NCBI GenBank assembly: GCA_021787735.1
Contig: JAJYLL010000007.1
Span: 1 to 64,000, forward strand
Length of the DNA: 64,000 nucleotides
Reading direction: 5' to 3'
Source: Acidobacteriota bacterium
Lineage (GTDB): Bacteria; Acidobacteriota; Terriglobia; UBA7540
The notes below the pieces were generated by a model. It had not been told where the DNA came from and did no database searches. It was given only the letters and a program-made list of their open reading frames with translations. Both the position numbers and the translations under genes were made by a program. Of this stretch, positions 1-8,975 are shown one piece after another (the first letter of the stretch is position 1; every line of letters begins with the position of its first letter).

Positions 1-2
1 AA

Positions 3-389
3 TTACCAGATGACGGAGCTACTCAAGAGACTGTGGCAAGAGGAAGAAGGCCAGGACCTTACCGAATACGCATTGCTGCTGGTTCTGATCGCGTTGGCAG
101 CCATCGCCGGGATGAACACCCTGGCAAGCGCTATCAACAACGTGTTCTCGAACGCTTCCCAGAACCTGAAAGGCAACTCGTAGTCGTAGTCAACGTTAGA
201 GCAACTAGATCAGGGTTCAACCAACATCAATCACGGGAGGATTTACCAGATGACGGAGCTACTCAAGAGACTGTGGCAAGAGGAAGAAGGCCAGGACCTT
301 ACCGAATACGCATTGCTGCTGGTTCTGATCGCGTTGGCAGCCATCGCCGGGATGAACACCCTGGCAAGCGCTATCAACAACGTGTTCTC
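3..389 (+). repeat. Tandem direct repeat containing the two flp genes
   Basis: Bases 3-149 and 243-389 are identical by eye, with a period of 240. The copies differ at position 2 versus 242 and diverge abruptly in the last codons. The repeat covers the ribosome-site-proximal bases, the start codon and all but the 3' end of each pilin gene. Synonymous sites are also unchanged, so the duplication is recent or is kept uniform by gene conversion. Confidence 0.9.
10..183 (+). CDS. flp: Flp/Fap-type pilin, copy 1
   Basis: A 57-residue type IVb prepilin, the structural subunit of a Tad pilus. It has a short charged leader, then the processing site GQDLTEY with cleavage expected after Gly and Glu at mature position +5. 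A single hydrophobic helix rich in Leu, Ala and Ile follows, ending in a short polar tail. This is the classic small Flp architecture. The next gene is a near-identical second pilin, and the prepilin peptidase and assembly genes follow on the same strand. The start is the ATG that matches the start of copy 2. The window begins only nine bases upstream, so the promoter and ribosome site are mostly outside. Confidence 0.9.
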   Translation: MTELLKRLWQEEEGQDLTEYALLLVLIALAAIAGMNTLASAINNVFSNASQNLKGNS

Positions 390-420
390 AAACGCTGCCG
401 GGAACTTGGCCGCCAGTTAG
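250..420 (+). CDS. flp: Flp/Fap-type pilin, copy 2
   Basis: A 56-residue type IVb prepilin with the same leader, the same GQDLTEY processing site and the same transmembrane helix as copy 1. Only the last ten or so residues differ (ending NAAGNLAAS instead of NASQNLKGNS). A GGGAGG ribosome site sits about nine bases before the ATG. It should be cleaved by the A24 peptidase encoded at 742 and polymerised into an adhesive pilus by the Tad machinery downstream. Two pilins at the head of a Tad locus are common; near-perfect nucleotide identity is not (see the repeat entry). Confidence 0.9.
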   Translation: MTELLKRLWQEEEGQDLTEYALLLVLIALAAIAGMNTLASAINNVFSNAAGNLAAS

Positions 421-741
421 TAATAATGGAGCTCGGCGTTTGATTGGAAGGACCTTTCAATCACCAGCTGAGGAGAGTGCAACCACTTCCTCGGCTGGTG
501 AGAGGTTCCCCAAATGCTTTGTAACATCTTGATCCCGGGGTACATGCAGTCCCACAGAAAGGCCCCGGGCGTCATTTCTCAGGTGAGGTTTTGGAGGGGG
601 GACTGCTGAAGATTCAGTTATCGGTTTCAAGAACGGCCGTGACTGAGTTCTTTGTGTGTCCAGATAGTTCACTAACTTCTCAATATCTGGTCAACAATTT
701 CCCTCCTGCCCTGATCTGTACTAACAGAGAGATTTCCTGCG
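421..741 (+). other. Intergenic region with a strong hairpin, possible flp attenuator
   Basis: No gene is supported between flp2 and the prepilin peptidase. At 462-500 there is a 13-bp stem (462-474 with 488-500, one G-U pair) topped by a further 4-bp stem and a CAAC loop. No T-run follows. In pilin operons such a hairpin often gives partial termination or protects the abundant pilin transcript, so that pilin is made in excess over assembly proteins. That role is inference; the stem is seen directly. Confidence 0.55.
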
Positions 742-1296
742 ATGCACGAATGGATGTCAAGCCAGCACGTGATTTGGGGGATGGCCCTGGTTGTGGCGCT
801 ATGGGCTGGATGGCTTGACTGGCGCTTCCGGCGGATCCCAAACTGGCTGACGGTCCCGGCGTTTGGCCTGGGGCTGCTGGTAAACGGTATTCTCTCAGGC
901 TGGAAAGGCGTTCTGGGCGGGCTTGAAGGTGCCGGCATCGGCCTTGGAGTTCTTTTCCTCCCGGTGGTCCTGCGAGGCATTGGGGCGGGCGACTGGAAAT
1001 TGATGGGAGCGCTTGGAGCCTGTCTGGGCCCGTGGCCGCTGGTAACCGTCCTTTTTGTGAGCATATTGATTGCCGGCATTATGGCTGTTGTGGAGATCAC
1101 GCGAAAACGGCGGGTGCGAAAGACCCTGAGCAATCTGGGGGTACTGGTGCGGGCGTTTGTGACATTTGGCATGGGCGCCAAAGAAGCCCTGGTGACGCTG
1201 GATAACCCCGACGCGTTGCGCTTACCCTTTGGGGTTGCAACGGCTTTCGCTGTGGTAATCGTTATTTTCACGAAGACAACACTGTCGACCTTTTAA
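742..1296 (+). CDS. cpaA: Prepilin peptidase, TadV/CpaA type (A24 family)
   Basis: A 184-residue polytopic membrane aspartyl protease that removes the Flp leader peptide. The two catalytic Asp are visible: D26 in WLDWRFRRIPN, and D84 in the GxGD motif GAGDWKL. It is short, like other TadV proteins, and lacks the N-methyltransferase domain of the longer PilD enzymes. It lies between the pilins and cpaB, as expected for a Tad locus. An apparent C-terminal extension after about residue 120 is basic and then hydrophobic again. Confidence 0.9.
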   Translation: MHEWMSSQHVIWGMALVVALWAGWLDWRFRRIPNWLTVPAFGLGLLVNGILSGWKGVLGGLEGAGIGLGVLFLPVVLRGIGAGDWKLMGALGACLGPWPLVTVLFVSILIAGIMAVVEITRKRRVRKTLSNLGVLVRAFVTFGMGAKEALVTLDNPDALRLPFGVATAFAVVIVIFTKTTLSTF

Positions 1297-1314
1297 GGTA
1301 CCGAGGAAGAAACA

Positions 1315-2166
1315 ATGAACAGGAACAGAGCTTTAATCCTCTTGGTCGTAGCAATCGTGATCGCCTTTGTCGTGAGCCGATTTGTGTACAGGCAGATCCA
1401 GCAGGCATCGGCCGTTAAACCGATCCCGGTCACCCACGTCGTTGTGGCCGCAAAGCCCCTGGCTCTGGGGACCCCCTTGACCGCACAGGATTTGAGCCTG
1501 GTGACATGGCCGGCCGGCACACCGTTGGCCGGGTCATTCACTCGCATTCAGGATTGCGTAGGCCGTTCGCTGATCACACCGGTTGCACAGAATGAGCCGA
1601 TCCTGGAGGCGAAACTGGCTCCCAGAGAAGCCGGCGTTGGACTGCCGGCGGCAATCCCGGTTGGCATGAGGGCGGTTTCTGTCAGGGTTGACGACGTTGT
1701 CGGCGTTTCCGGTTTTGCCATGCCCGGAACAATGGTTGATGTCATGGCCACCGGCCAACCCCAAGGCAGCAGCGACAGTTTGACGCGCACCGTCATTCAG
1801 GACGTTCGAGTTCTGGCCGCCGGGCAGACTGTCGAACAGGATAAGCAAGGGAAACCCCACACCGTCGGTGTTGTCACACTGCTGCTCACTCCGGAGCAGG
1901 CCGACCAACTCACCATGGTCAGCACCGACAGCAGAATCCATCTTGCTTTGCGCAATACCATCGACACGAAGGTTGTGAAGGCGGAGCCGGTGTTTAAGTC
2001 GCCCCTCCTGCTCGGCGGAGCAGCGCCCCTGCATCTCGGCGGAGGCGGTGGGAAACCCCGTCCACGCAGAGTTGCGCGCGCCGAAAGGCCTGCCGGGCCG
2101 GCGCCTTATGTAATTGAAGTCATCAGAGGCGACAAGAAGACAGACCAGACGTTTTCGAATCAATAA
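1315..2166 (+). CDS. cpaB: Flp pilus assembly protein CpaB/RcpC
   Basis: A 283-residue protein with one N-terminal membrane helix (about residues 5-24), then an SAF domain (about 40-110) in the periplasm and the RcpC/CpaB domain. SAF domains of this family are thought to contact the secretin or peptidoglycan. The segment VVVAAKPLALGTPLTAQDL and the later GxGLPAAIPVGMRAVSV stretch are typical. A glycine- and proline-rich tail follows. It starts 18 bases after cpaA and precedes the secretin cpaC, so it is surely in the same operon. Confidence 0.9.
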   Translation: MNRNRALILLVVAIVIAFVVSRFVYRQIQQASAVKPIPVTHVVVAAKPLALGTPLTAQDLSLVTWPAGTPLAGSFTRIQDCVGRSLITPVAQNEPILEAKLAPREAGVGLPAAIPVGMRAVSVRVDDVVGVSGFAMPGTMVDVMATGQPQGSSDSLTRTVIQDVRVLAAGQTVEQDKQGKPHTVGVVTLLLTPEQADQLTMVSTDSRIHLALRNTIDTKVVKAEPVFKSPLLLGGAAPLHLGGGGGKPRPRRVARAERPAGPAPYVIEVIRGDKKTDQTFSNQ

Positions 2167-2196
2167 GTTACTCAAAGCTAATTTCAGGCGGAATCG

Positions 2197-3624
2197 ATGA
2201 CAAGAAAAAACAGCAGAATCGAAAGTTACGCATTATCCGCGATTGCGAGTCTCGGGCTTTTGGTGGCAGTCTTTGTCGTCTTCGGAAATACCACTGCTCT
2301 GGCCCTGACCTCTCAAATCGACGTTCACACCAGCGTGCAGCAGGCCAACAGCCAGGGCGCACCTTCAAGCGGGCCGGAAGCGCTCCACTTGATCGTGGAC
2401 CGTTCGCTGGTTGTAACCTCACCGGTCCAGATCACCCGCGTCTCACTTGCCAATCCGAATATCTGCGACGCCGTTGTCGTAAGCCCCACCGAGATACTTC
2501 TGAATGGCAAGAGTGCCGGAGCAACTTCCCTGGTGATCTGGGGACAGTCCGGCCAGATGCAGACGTTTGACGTCTACGTCGACCTGGACGTTCTGGACCT
2601 GACGGGTGACATCCGAAATACTTTTCCCAATGAACAGGTAAAGGTCACCGTCAGCAAGAACATCGTCACGCTTTCGGGCCATGTTTCCTCTGCCGCAGTT
2701 GCCGACAAAATCCTGGAGTTAGCCCAATCGATGGTGCCCAGAAAGGAAGATGTAGTCAGCCTGCTCGAAGTTCCGGCGCCCCCCACTGGCGAGGTGCTGT
2801 TAAAGGTCCGGTTTGCGGAAGTTGACCGGTCAGCCATCCGTCAGTTGGGAGTGAATATCATGAGTCTGCCAGGAGCAAAGAACATCGGCAGCATATCCAC
2901 GGGAGAGTATTACCCACCGGCGATCTCCGGACAACTCGGCGCTAGTACGGGTGGGTTTACCTTGGGAAGCCTTCTTAACGTGTTCATCTTCCGCCCGGAC
3001 ATCAACTTGGCGGCGACCATCCAAGCCCTTCAGAACAACAACCTTTTGCAGATCCTGGCAGAGCCTAACGTGTTGACCGAATCCGGCAAAGAAGCCAGTT
3101 TCCTCTCTGGCGGCGAGTTCCCGTTCCCCATTCTGCAGTCGACCGGTGGGGGCGGATCTATCCCTGCCATCACGATTCAATTCCGGCAATTCGGAATCAG
3201 GCTAGACTTCACGCCCACCATACTTCCGGATGACGAGATTCATTTAAAGGTGGCGCCAGAGGTGAGTTCTCTTGACTATTCCAATGCTCTAACAATTACC
3301 GGTTTCACAGTTCCCGCACTGTCCGTCCGCAGGGTACAATCAGAGATGGAACTGCGGGATGGACAGAGCTTCGCTATTGCAGGGTTGATGGATAATCGTG
3401 TCACCCGGCAAATGAGTAAGATCCCCGGTTTGGGTGATATCCCTCTCTTGGGGAAAATTTTCCAGAGTGAGAGCTTGAACAAGAGCAAAACTGAACTGCT
3501 TGTTCTTGTGACACCTCAGATTGTTCATCCTCTGCCTCCAGGCCAAGTCCCGAGTGGGCCGCAGTTCCCGATGAAGTTCATGCCTCCGGCGGCCGCCCCG
3601 CAAGGTCAGACCTCTGGCCAGTAG
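2197..3624 (+). CDS. cpaC: Tad secretin CpaC/RcpA
   Basis: A 475-residue outer-membrane secretin forming the pilus exit pore. An export signal covers about residues 10-37. Next come a pilus-assembly N-domain (about 65-140, with the motif VTSPVQITRVSLANP), a BON-like region (about 145-195), and the secretin core (about 240-450) with the conserved SGGEFPFP loop and a final LVLVTPQIV strand. The C-terminus is Pro-rich. It lies 30 bases downstream of cpaB. Confidence 0.92.
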   Translation: MTRKNSRIESYALSAIASLGLLVAVFVVFGNTTALALTSQIDVHTSVQQANSQGAPSSGPEALHLIVDRSLVVTSPVQITRVSLANPNICDAVVVSPTEILLNGKSAGATSLVIWGQSGQMQTFDVYVDLDVLDLTGDIRNTFPNEQVKVTVSKNIVTLSGHVSSAAVADKILELAQSMVPRKEDVVSLLEVPAPPTGEVLLKVRFAEVDRSAIRQLGVNIMSLPGAKNIGSISTGEYYPPAISGQLGASTGGFTLGSLLNVFIFRPDINLAATIQALQNNNLLQILAEPNVLTESGKEASFLSGGEFPFPILQSTGGGGSIPAITIQFRQFGIRLDFTPTILPDDEIHLKVAPEVSSLDYSNALTITGFTVPALSVRRVQSEMELRDGQSFAIAGLMDNRVTRQMSKIPGLGDIPLLGKIFQSESLNKSKTELLVLVTPQIVHPLPPGQVPSGPQFPMKFMPPAAAPQGQTSGQ

Positions 3625-3667
3625 GGGCCACGGGAGAGATTGATAGGTTGGAAAGAGGATTAACGCC

Positions 3668-4861
3668 ATGTTGACGGCGGCGGTAGTAGCAGCAGACGCT
3701 AAAAGCACATCTTACCTGCGCGCTTGCATCGAGCAGACAGGGTTGACCGATTCGGTTATGGAATGGGCCCCCTCAATCGAACAGCACCCGCAGCCCGGGG
3801 AAAGTGTTCCTGATATCGTCCTTTTGGATCTGGCAGGCGGGACGGATGTCTCGCTTGATTTTGCGGTACACCTCCGCCGACTGCGTCCTACTGTCTGCAT
3901 CATTGCATGCTCTCCACTGAAACAGCCGGATCCTGACCTGCTTATGCAGGCCATGCGGAGCGGTGTGCGTGAGTTCCTTGCCCATCCGGTTGACCCGATT
4001 TCGCTGGAAGGGGCCCTGAAGCGAATTGCCGATGAGCAGGGGCCGGGCGAGAAATCGCTTGATAGAAAGCTAATCGTGGTCATGGGCGCCAAGGGTGGAG
4101 TGGGTTCTACGACCGTTGCTGTCAACCTCGGTGCGCAGCTTGCCCGCACGACTCAGAAGCGCGTAATCCTGATTGACCTGGCCCGACCTATGGGCCACGT
4201 CTCGCTCCTGCTTGATCTCCGCTCGCGATTCTCCTTCCGTGATGCCACCGGCAACCTGGAGCGTCTGGACAGCCATTTCTTTAACGCCTTGCTGACCGCC
4301 CACGAAAAGAGCGGACTCGAAGTGCTGGCTGGCGCGACGGACCCGGACGAGTGGGAAGATGTCATGCCCTCTGCTCTGGTTCGGGTGGTAAATGTCGCCC
4401 AGAGTTGCTGCGACCACCTGGTCATGGATATGGGTTCAAACTACAACGTGCATTCGCGGTCCCTGTTGCGACTGGCCCGCATGATCATGCTGGTGGCTGA
4501 GGCGGACGTACCCGCTCTGTGGACGCTCGAGAAACATTTGCACAAACTGGCATCATGGGGAATCGAACCCGAACTGTGCCGCGTGATTATCAACCGCTAT
4601 CATCGCTCCGACGAAGATGCTATCAAGGCCTTCGAGAAGCGGACCAAGCAAACTGTGTTTGCGCGGCTGCCGAATGACTTCCGCCAGGTCAGCGAAGCCA
4701 TCAATCTGGGGACTCCCCTCTCGCGCAACCACAACAATCCCCTGGTTTCAAACTTTCAGCAGCTTGCCACCCGCCTGGCGGGGGCCGCTGCACCGGTCGT
4801 TGACCATGCAAAGAAAGGGAACACCATCTTCGGCCTGTTTTCAAACAACCCAAAGAGGTAA
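3668..4861 (+). CDS. cpaE: Tad pilus localisation ATPase CpaE/TadZ
   Basis: A 397-residue protein with an N-terminal receiver-like atypical domain (about 1-125) and a MinD/ParA-type ATPase domain from about 135. The deviant Walker A is GAKGGVGSTT (about 140-149). The Ser in place of the usual Lys-Thr order is normal for CpaE/TadZ. Members of this family place the Tad apparatus at a cell pole. It stops seven bases before cpaF, so the two are probably translationally coupled. Confidence 0.92.
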   Translation: MLTAAVVAADAKSTSYLRACIEQTGLTDSVMEWAPSIEQHPQPGESVPDIVLLDLAGGTDVSLDFAVHLRRLRPTVCIIACSPLKQPDPDLLMQAMRSGVREFLAHPVDPISLEGALKRIADEQGPGEKSLDRKLIVVMGAKGGVGSTTVAVNLGAQLARTTQKRVILIDLARPMGHVSLLLDLRSRFSFRDATGNLERLDSHFFNALLTAHEKSGLEVLAGATDPDEWEDVMPSALVRVVNVAQSCCDHLVMDMGSNYNVHSRSLLRLARMIMLVAEADVPALWTLEKHLHKLASWGIEPELCRVIINRYHRSDEDAIKAFEKRTKQTVFARLPNDFRQVSEAINLGTPLSRNHNNPLVSNFQQLATRLAGAAAPVVDHAKKGNTIFGLFSNNPKR

Positions 4862-4868
4862 TTAAATT

Positions 4869-6170
4869 ATGGCCACGCCAAACCCGATGCGGAACGACCT
4901 GAGCAGTATCAAGGTAGCCATTCATCACAAATTGATCCAAAAGCTCGACCTCGAACGCATTAACCAGATGGACCGCAACTCCGTCAAGATCGAAGTCACG
5001 GAAATGGTGGAGGCCCTCGCCGCGGAAGAAAATGCGCCAATGACCCTGACGGAGCGTGAGCGGCTCTCGCAGGAAGTTCTCGATGAGGTTTTCGGACTGG
5101 GACCGCTCGAACCCCTGATGAAGGATCACACGATCTCCGACATCCTGGTGAACACCTACAAGAACGTCTATATTGAACGCGGCGGACTACTGGAACGGAC
5201 CTCTGCCAGCTTCCGCAATGACGCGCACCTGATGTCCATCATCGACCGCATTGTCTCGGCGGTGGGCCGCAGAATCGATGAGTCTTCACCCATGGTGGAC
5301 GCCCGACTGGCAGACGGTTCCCGCGTCAACGCGATCATTCCCCCGCTCTCCATCGACGGGCCCTGCCTTTCAATCCGCCGTTTTGGCCGTGATCCTCTCA
5401 CCGCAACCGAGCTTGTCGAAAATGATTCACTTACGGCCAGAATGGTTGAGCTATTACGAGGCTGTGTTTACTCACGGCTGAACTGCCTGGTCTCTGGCGG
5501 TACGGGCGCCGGAAAGACAACGCTGCTGAACGTGCTGTCTTCCTTCATCTCAAACCGCGAGCGCATTGTGACCGTTGAAGATGCTGCGGAATTACAACTC
5601 CATCAGGACCACGTGGTACGACTTGAAACTCGCCCGCCGAACGTCGAAGGCAAAGGCGCAGTCCGCCAGCGCGAGCTTGTTATCAACTGTCTGCGTATGC
5701 GCCCGGACCGAATCATCGTCGGCGAGGTCAGAGGCGAGGAAGCGCTGGACATGTTGCAGGCCATGAACACCGGCCACGACGGGTCATTGACCACCATTCA
5801 CGCCAATTCCCCGCGCGACGCTCTCTCCCGTCTGGAAACCATGGTGGCAATGGCGAACCTGAACATTCCAGACTCGGCCATTCGCCGCCAGATTGCTTCT
5901 GCAATCGACATCGTCGTCCAGGTGACCCGCTTAAGCGACGGCAAACGCCGCGTCACCAATCTTGCGGAAGTGACGGGCATGGAAGGCGAAGTGGTAACCA
6001 TGCAGGACATCTTCATTTATAAGAAAATGGGCATTGGCGAAAACGGCGAAGTTCTGGGCGAGTTTATGCCCACCGGCATCCGTCCGAAGTTCGCGGAACG
6101 GCTGGTTACTTCGGGCATCCATCTGCCGATGGAGATGTTCGAGCATCCGTCTCTCTCATCGGTACGCTAA
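4869..6170 (+). CDS. cpaF: Tad secretion ATPase CpaF/TadA
   Basis: A 433-residue type II/IV secretion ATPase that drives Flp pilus polymerisation at the inner membrane. The Walker A motif GGTGAGKTT lies at about residue 210. An Asp box, a Walker B region ([13 protein letters not shown]) and the His box with [17 protein letters not shown] are present. An N-terminal all-alpha domain of about 90 residues precedes the core, as in CpaF proteins. The length is normal. Confidence 0.94.
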   Translation: MATPNPMRNDLSSIKVAIHHKLIQKLDLERINQMDRNSVKIEVTEMVEALAAEENAPMTLTERERLSQEVLDEVFGLGPLEPLMKDHTISDILVNTYKNVYIERGGLLERTSASFRNDAHLMSIIDRIVSAVGRRIDESSPMVDARLADGSRVNAIIPPLSIDGPCLSIRRFGRDPLTATELVENDSLTARMVELLRGCVYSRLNCLVSGGTGAGKTTLLNVLSSFISNRERIVTVEDAAELQLHQDHVVRLETRPPNVEGKGAVRQRELVINCLRMRPDRIIVGEVRGEEALDMLQAMNTGHDGSLTTIHANSPRDALSRLETMVAMANLNIPDSAIRRQIASAIDIVVQVTRLSDGKRRVTNLAEVTGMEGEVVTMQDIFIYKKMGIGENGEVLGEFMPTGIRPKFAERLVTSGIHLPMEMFEHPSLSSVR

Positions 6171-6180
6171 GGAGATCCCT

Positions 6181-7152
6181 ATGGCGCTGGCACTGGCTGG
6201 CTTGACATTCCTGATTATCGTTCTGATTGTCGCAGGCGTGGTGATCGCCTCCACCGGCGGCACCGCACCGGACAAGGTTGTCGCCAAGCGTCTGGATGCC
6301 ATCGAGCGCAGCGCAAAGCGCGGCAGTGAGTCGCTGGAGTTGAAGGTTGTACGCGACGAACTTCTAAGCGATGTGCCAGCCATTCATCGGATACTGCTGA
6401 AGTGGAAGTTTGCCGACAAACTCCGCAACTATATCGGCCAGGCCGGAATGAAGGTGAAGCCGGGTCGGCTGATCCTTTTGAGCGCGGTTCTGGCCTTCGC
6501 GTCCTATCTCATCGCCGGACGGCTTGCAGAGAGCCCGTTGATCGGCCTGGCAGCGGTTCCGGTCGGAGCTCTGATCCCGATCGGCGTGGTGGCTTTTAAG
6601 CGTATGCGCCGTATGAAAGCTTTTGAAAAGGGTTTTCCGGAAGCCATTGATCTGCTGGGACGCGCGGTGCGCGCTGGCCACTCTTTCTCGACCGGGCTTG
6701 AAATGATCACAACCGAACTTCCGGAACCCGTGGCCGGAGAATTCCGAACCACTTTCGAAGAGCAGAATTTCGGTCTTCCGTTGCGGGACGCCCTGCTGAA
6801 CTTTTCGGAGAGAGTGCCGTTGATTGACGTTCAGTTCTTTGTGACGGCCGTGCTGATCCAGAAGGAAACGGGCGGCAACCTGGCTGAGATTCTGGACAAC
6901 CTGTCGCACGTGGTTCGCGAACGTTTTCGTATCCTGGGCGAAGTGAAAGTCAAGACGGCCCAGGGACGGCTGACGGCGGCAATCCTGATTGCCCTGCCCC
7001 CCTTCATGGCTATTTTGTTGCGCACCATCAACCCGAAATATATGAGCCCGTTGTTCAATGACCCGATCGGCCCCTACGTCATTGCGCTCGCAGTGTTCCT
7101 GCAGATTGTCGGGACCATCATGCTGTGGAAGATCGTTGACATCGAAGTCTAG
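6181..7152 (+). CDS. tadB: Tad inner-membrane platform protein TadB
   Basis: A 323-residue membrane protein with an N-terminal helix, a pair of central helices (about 95-140) and C-terminal helices around a GspF/T2SSF domain (about 155-290, with the conserved RAGHSFSTGLEM). It forms the platform with TadC. I start it at the ATG at 6181, ten bases after cpaF ends and after a clear AAGGAG ribosome site. A longer reading frame open from 6034 overlaps cpaF and is not the real N-terminus. Confidence 0.92.
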   Translation: MALALAGLTFLIIVLIVAGVVIASTGGTAPDKVVAKRLDAIERSAKRGSESLELKVVRDELLSDVPAIHRILLKWKFADKLRNYIGQAGMKVKPGRLILLSAVLAFASYLIAGRLAESPLIGLAAVPVGALIPIGVVAFKRMRRMKAFEKGFPEAIDLLGRAVRAGHSFSTGLEMITTELPEPVAGEFRTTFEEQNFGLPLRDALLNFSERVPLIDVQFFVTAVLIQKETGGNLAEILDNLSHVVRERFRILGEVKVKTAQGRLTAAILIALPPFMAILLRTINPKYMSPLFNDPIGPYVIALAVFLQIVGTIMLWKIVDIEV

Positions 7153-7172
7153 GTGGCCAAAGGAAAAGAACC

Positions 7173-8090
7173 ATGCTATGGCTAGCAGTAGGTCTGACAT
7201 TTTTTGCGATCCTCCTGGTCGCGGGAGCGCTGGTCTATGCCTTCTCGCCTGGTGCGTTCCCTATCGCAGATCGGTTGTCGCGGCTGTGGCAGCCTGCCGC
7301 GGCACAGCGTAAAGTCACTTTCCGTGAGAAACAGGCACATGCGGCCGCCAAGGTCCTGAGCGATGTCGGCAAAATGATGCCCGGCGGCACCGCCAAGAAT
7401 GCGGGCAGCGCCAAGCTGATGCTGATCCGTGCGGGTTACCGCCGTCCTGAAGCGCTCATGGCCCTCCGCGGCGCCAAGATCCTGGTGCCGGCCATTCTTG
7501 CAGCCGTCGTTCTGATAACCGGCATTGCCTCCTATAACCCGCTGTTCGTCTGGGCACTCGCACTGGTCGGCGGATACCTGCTGCCGGATATGTGGCTGGC
7601 CCGCAAGGTGAAGAAACGCCAGAACACTCTTCGCAAGGCCCTGCCCGACGCCCTCGATCTGCTGGTGGTCTGCATTGAGGCTGGATTGGGATTGGACCAG
7701 GCGTTTATGCGCGTCTCTCAGGAGTTGAGAATTACCCATCCCGAACTGTGCGGCGAACTCGACCTGGTCAACGCGCAAATTCGCGTGGGCCGCACCCGCA
7801 TTGAGGCTATGCGCGAGCTGGCCAGCCGCACCGGAGTCGATGACATCAAGGCCCTGGTTGCCATGCTCATCCAGACCGACCGTTTCGGCACCAGCGTTTC
7901 ACAGTCACTGCGCGTTCACGCCGACGATATGCGCATGAAGCGCCGCCAGCGAGCGGAAGAAGCCGCAGCCAAGACACCGGTCAAGATGGTGCCTCCGCTT
8001 GTGTTTTTTATCTTTCCGGCTTTGTTTGTCGTCATTCTCGGCCCTGCCGTCATCACGATCTACCGGCAGTTCATCGGAATGCATCATTAA
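7173..8090 (+). CDS. tadC: Tad inner-membrane platform protein TadC
   Basis: A 305-residue partner and paralogue of TadB. It has an N-terminal helix, two helices around residues 100-145, a T2SSF domain (about 150-280, with LPDALDLLVVCIEAGLGLDQA) and a last helix near the C-terminus. It begins 20 bases after tadB. No TadD, TadE, TadF or TadG pseudopilin genes follow, so those must lie upstream of the window or elsewhere. Confidence 0.92.
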   Translation: MLWLAVGLTFFAILLVAGALVYAFSPGAFPIADRLSRLWQPAAAQRKVTFREKQAHAAAKVLSDVGKMMPGGTAKNAGSAKLMLIRAGYRRPEALMALRGAKILVPAILAAVVLITGIASYNPLFVWALALVGGYLLPDMWLARKVKKRQNTLRKALPDALDLLVVCIEAGLGLDQAFMRVSQELRITHPELCGELDLVNAQIRVGRTRIEAMRELASRTGVDDIKALVAMLIQTDRFGTSVSQSLRVHADDMRMKRRQRAEEAAAKTPVKMVPPLVFFIFPALFVVILGPAVITIYRQFIGMHH

Positions 8091-8174
8091 CGGGCTCTTG
8101 TTAACTCAAGGGGGACGAATTTAGCATCGTTCGTAAGCAGAAAAAAACAAAAGAATACTACTGGAGGAAAAAAC

Positions 8175-8273
8175 ATGGATGCAACAACCCTTCGCATTAT
8201 CGCTGGAATCGGAGCTGTCATCGTGCTTTACATCATCATTTGGCGTCGTAAGAGGCAAGCTTCTCGCGACTAA
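8175..8273 (+). CDS. Small single-pass membrane peptide (hypothetical)
   Basis: A 32-residue open frame with a strong GGAGG ribosome site about eight bases before its ATG. The sequence is a short N-terminus, one hydrophobic helix (IIAGIGAVIVLYIII) and a very basic tail (WRRKRQASRD). This predicts a single-pass protein with its C-terminus in the cytoplasm. It lies between tadC and the DUF192 gene in the same direction and could be a small regulator or subunit of the pilus platform. I do not recognise a family. Confidence 0.6.
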   Translation: MDATTLRIIAGIGAVIVLYIIIWRRKRQASRD

Positions 8274-8309
8274 CCGCCAATCTATTAGCTTGAGTTGGGA
8301 GTGACAGGC

Positions 8310-8768
8310 GTGGGTGATAATAACCGGAAACGAGTATACGTCTACAACAAGACCCGCGAAACGTTCGTAGCAACGAACGCTTCGGTGGCGGACAGTTATC
8401 TGGGTCGGCTCGTAGGCCTGTTGGGAAGGACCAACCGCTGGGCCAGGCCAGGGCAGGGATTGTGGATTGTCCCTTCCTATGGCGTGCATACCATCGGCAT
8501 GTTGTTCTCAATTGACATCGTATTCCTCGACCGGAGCAACCACGTGGTTCACATTGAGGAACATGTCCGTCCGTTCAGGATTTCAAAGGTCATCCTGAAA
8601 GCCGATAGCGTGCTCGAGTTGCCGCCCCATACGATTTTCAGGACCCGGACACACGTTGGCGATCTGCTTGAGATCGGACCGTTGCCCACGCCTGCCAAGT
8701 CACGCACCGAACCAGCGCCAGAGCCCTCAGAGGGCATGGCCAAGACTAGGACAACTGTCAGGGCATAA
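8310..8768 (+). CDS. DUF192 family protein
   Basis: A protein of about 152 residues with a DUF192 fold (about residues 15-120). Family features include LGRLVGLLGR near the start, GLWIVPSYGVHTIGM in the middle, and a conserved stretch of about 20 residues that includes VLELPP. The C-terminal 30 residues are Pro/Glu-rich and probably disordered. I prefer the GTG at 8310 because GGGAG lies eight bases upstream; an in-frame TTG at 8295 is possible. DUF192 proteins are often seen beside pilus or export genes, but their function is not established. Confidence 0.75.
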   Translation: MGDNNRKRVYVYNKTRETFVATNASVADSYLGRLVGLLGRTNRWARPGQGLWIVPSYGVHTIGMLFSIDIVFLDRSNHVVHIEEHVRPFRISKVILKADSVLELPPHTIFRTRTHVGDLLEIGPLPTPAKSRTEPAPEPSEGMAKTRTTVRA

Positions 8769-8975
8769 AGCACCCGGCAGACTCCCCCTGTGTTTCGGGG
8801 ACACGATGAGAAGCTCCGCAGTTCCGGAATTCGCGTCGGCGACTTCCGGCACGTGCCAGCAATACAGTTTGTCTTAAGGCACCCCGGCAAGAGATGTGAC
8901 TCGCCGAGGGGGTGGAATCGCTCTCCGCGGTATCCGGAGAACGGTCAGGGCCGGACAGTCAGCAAGGGAATTAGT
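8769..8975 (+). other. Intergenic leader with short hairpins
   Basis: Two hundred bases without a convincing gene. A TCTCCG...CGGAGA hairpin lies near 8921-8940. A frame is open from 8790 into the next gene, but its first 62 codons read as basic, low-complexity sequence and the true start is better placed at 8976. I looked for a cyclic-di-GMP or cobalamin riboswitch core and could not make one fit. Confidence 0.3.

Noticed and set aside
33..443. 136-residue frame across both flp copies
   Set aside because: It is an out-of-frame reading of the tandem repeat; its basic, repeated sequence mirrors the duplicated pilin DNA and has no ribosome site.
8769..8975. Riboswitch (cyclic-di-GMP or cobalamin) upstream of the small membrane protein
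   Set aside because: I could not find the conserved core bases or a consistent fold; only short local hairpins are present.
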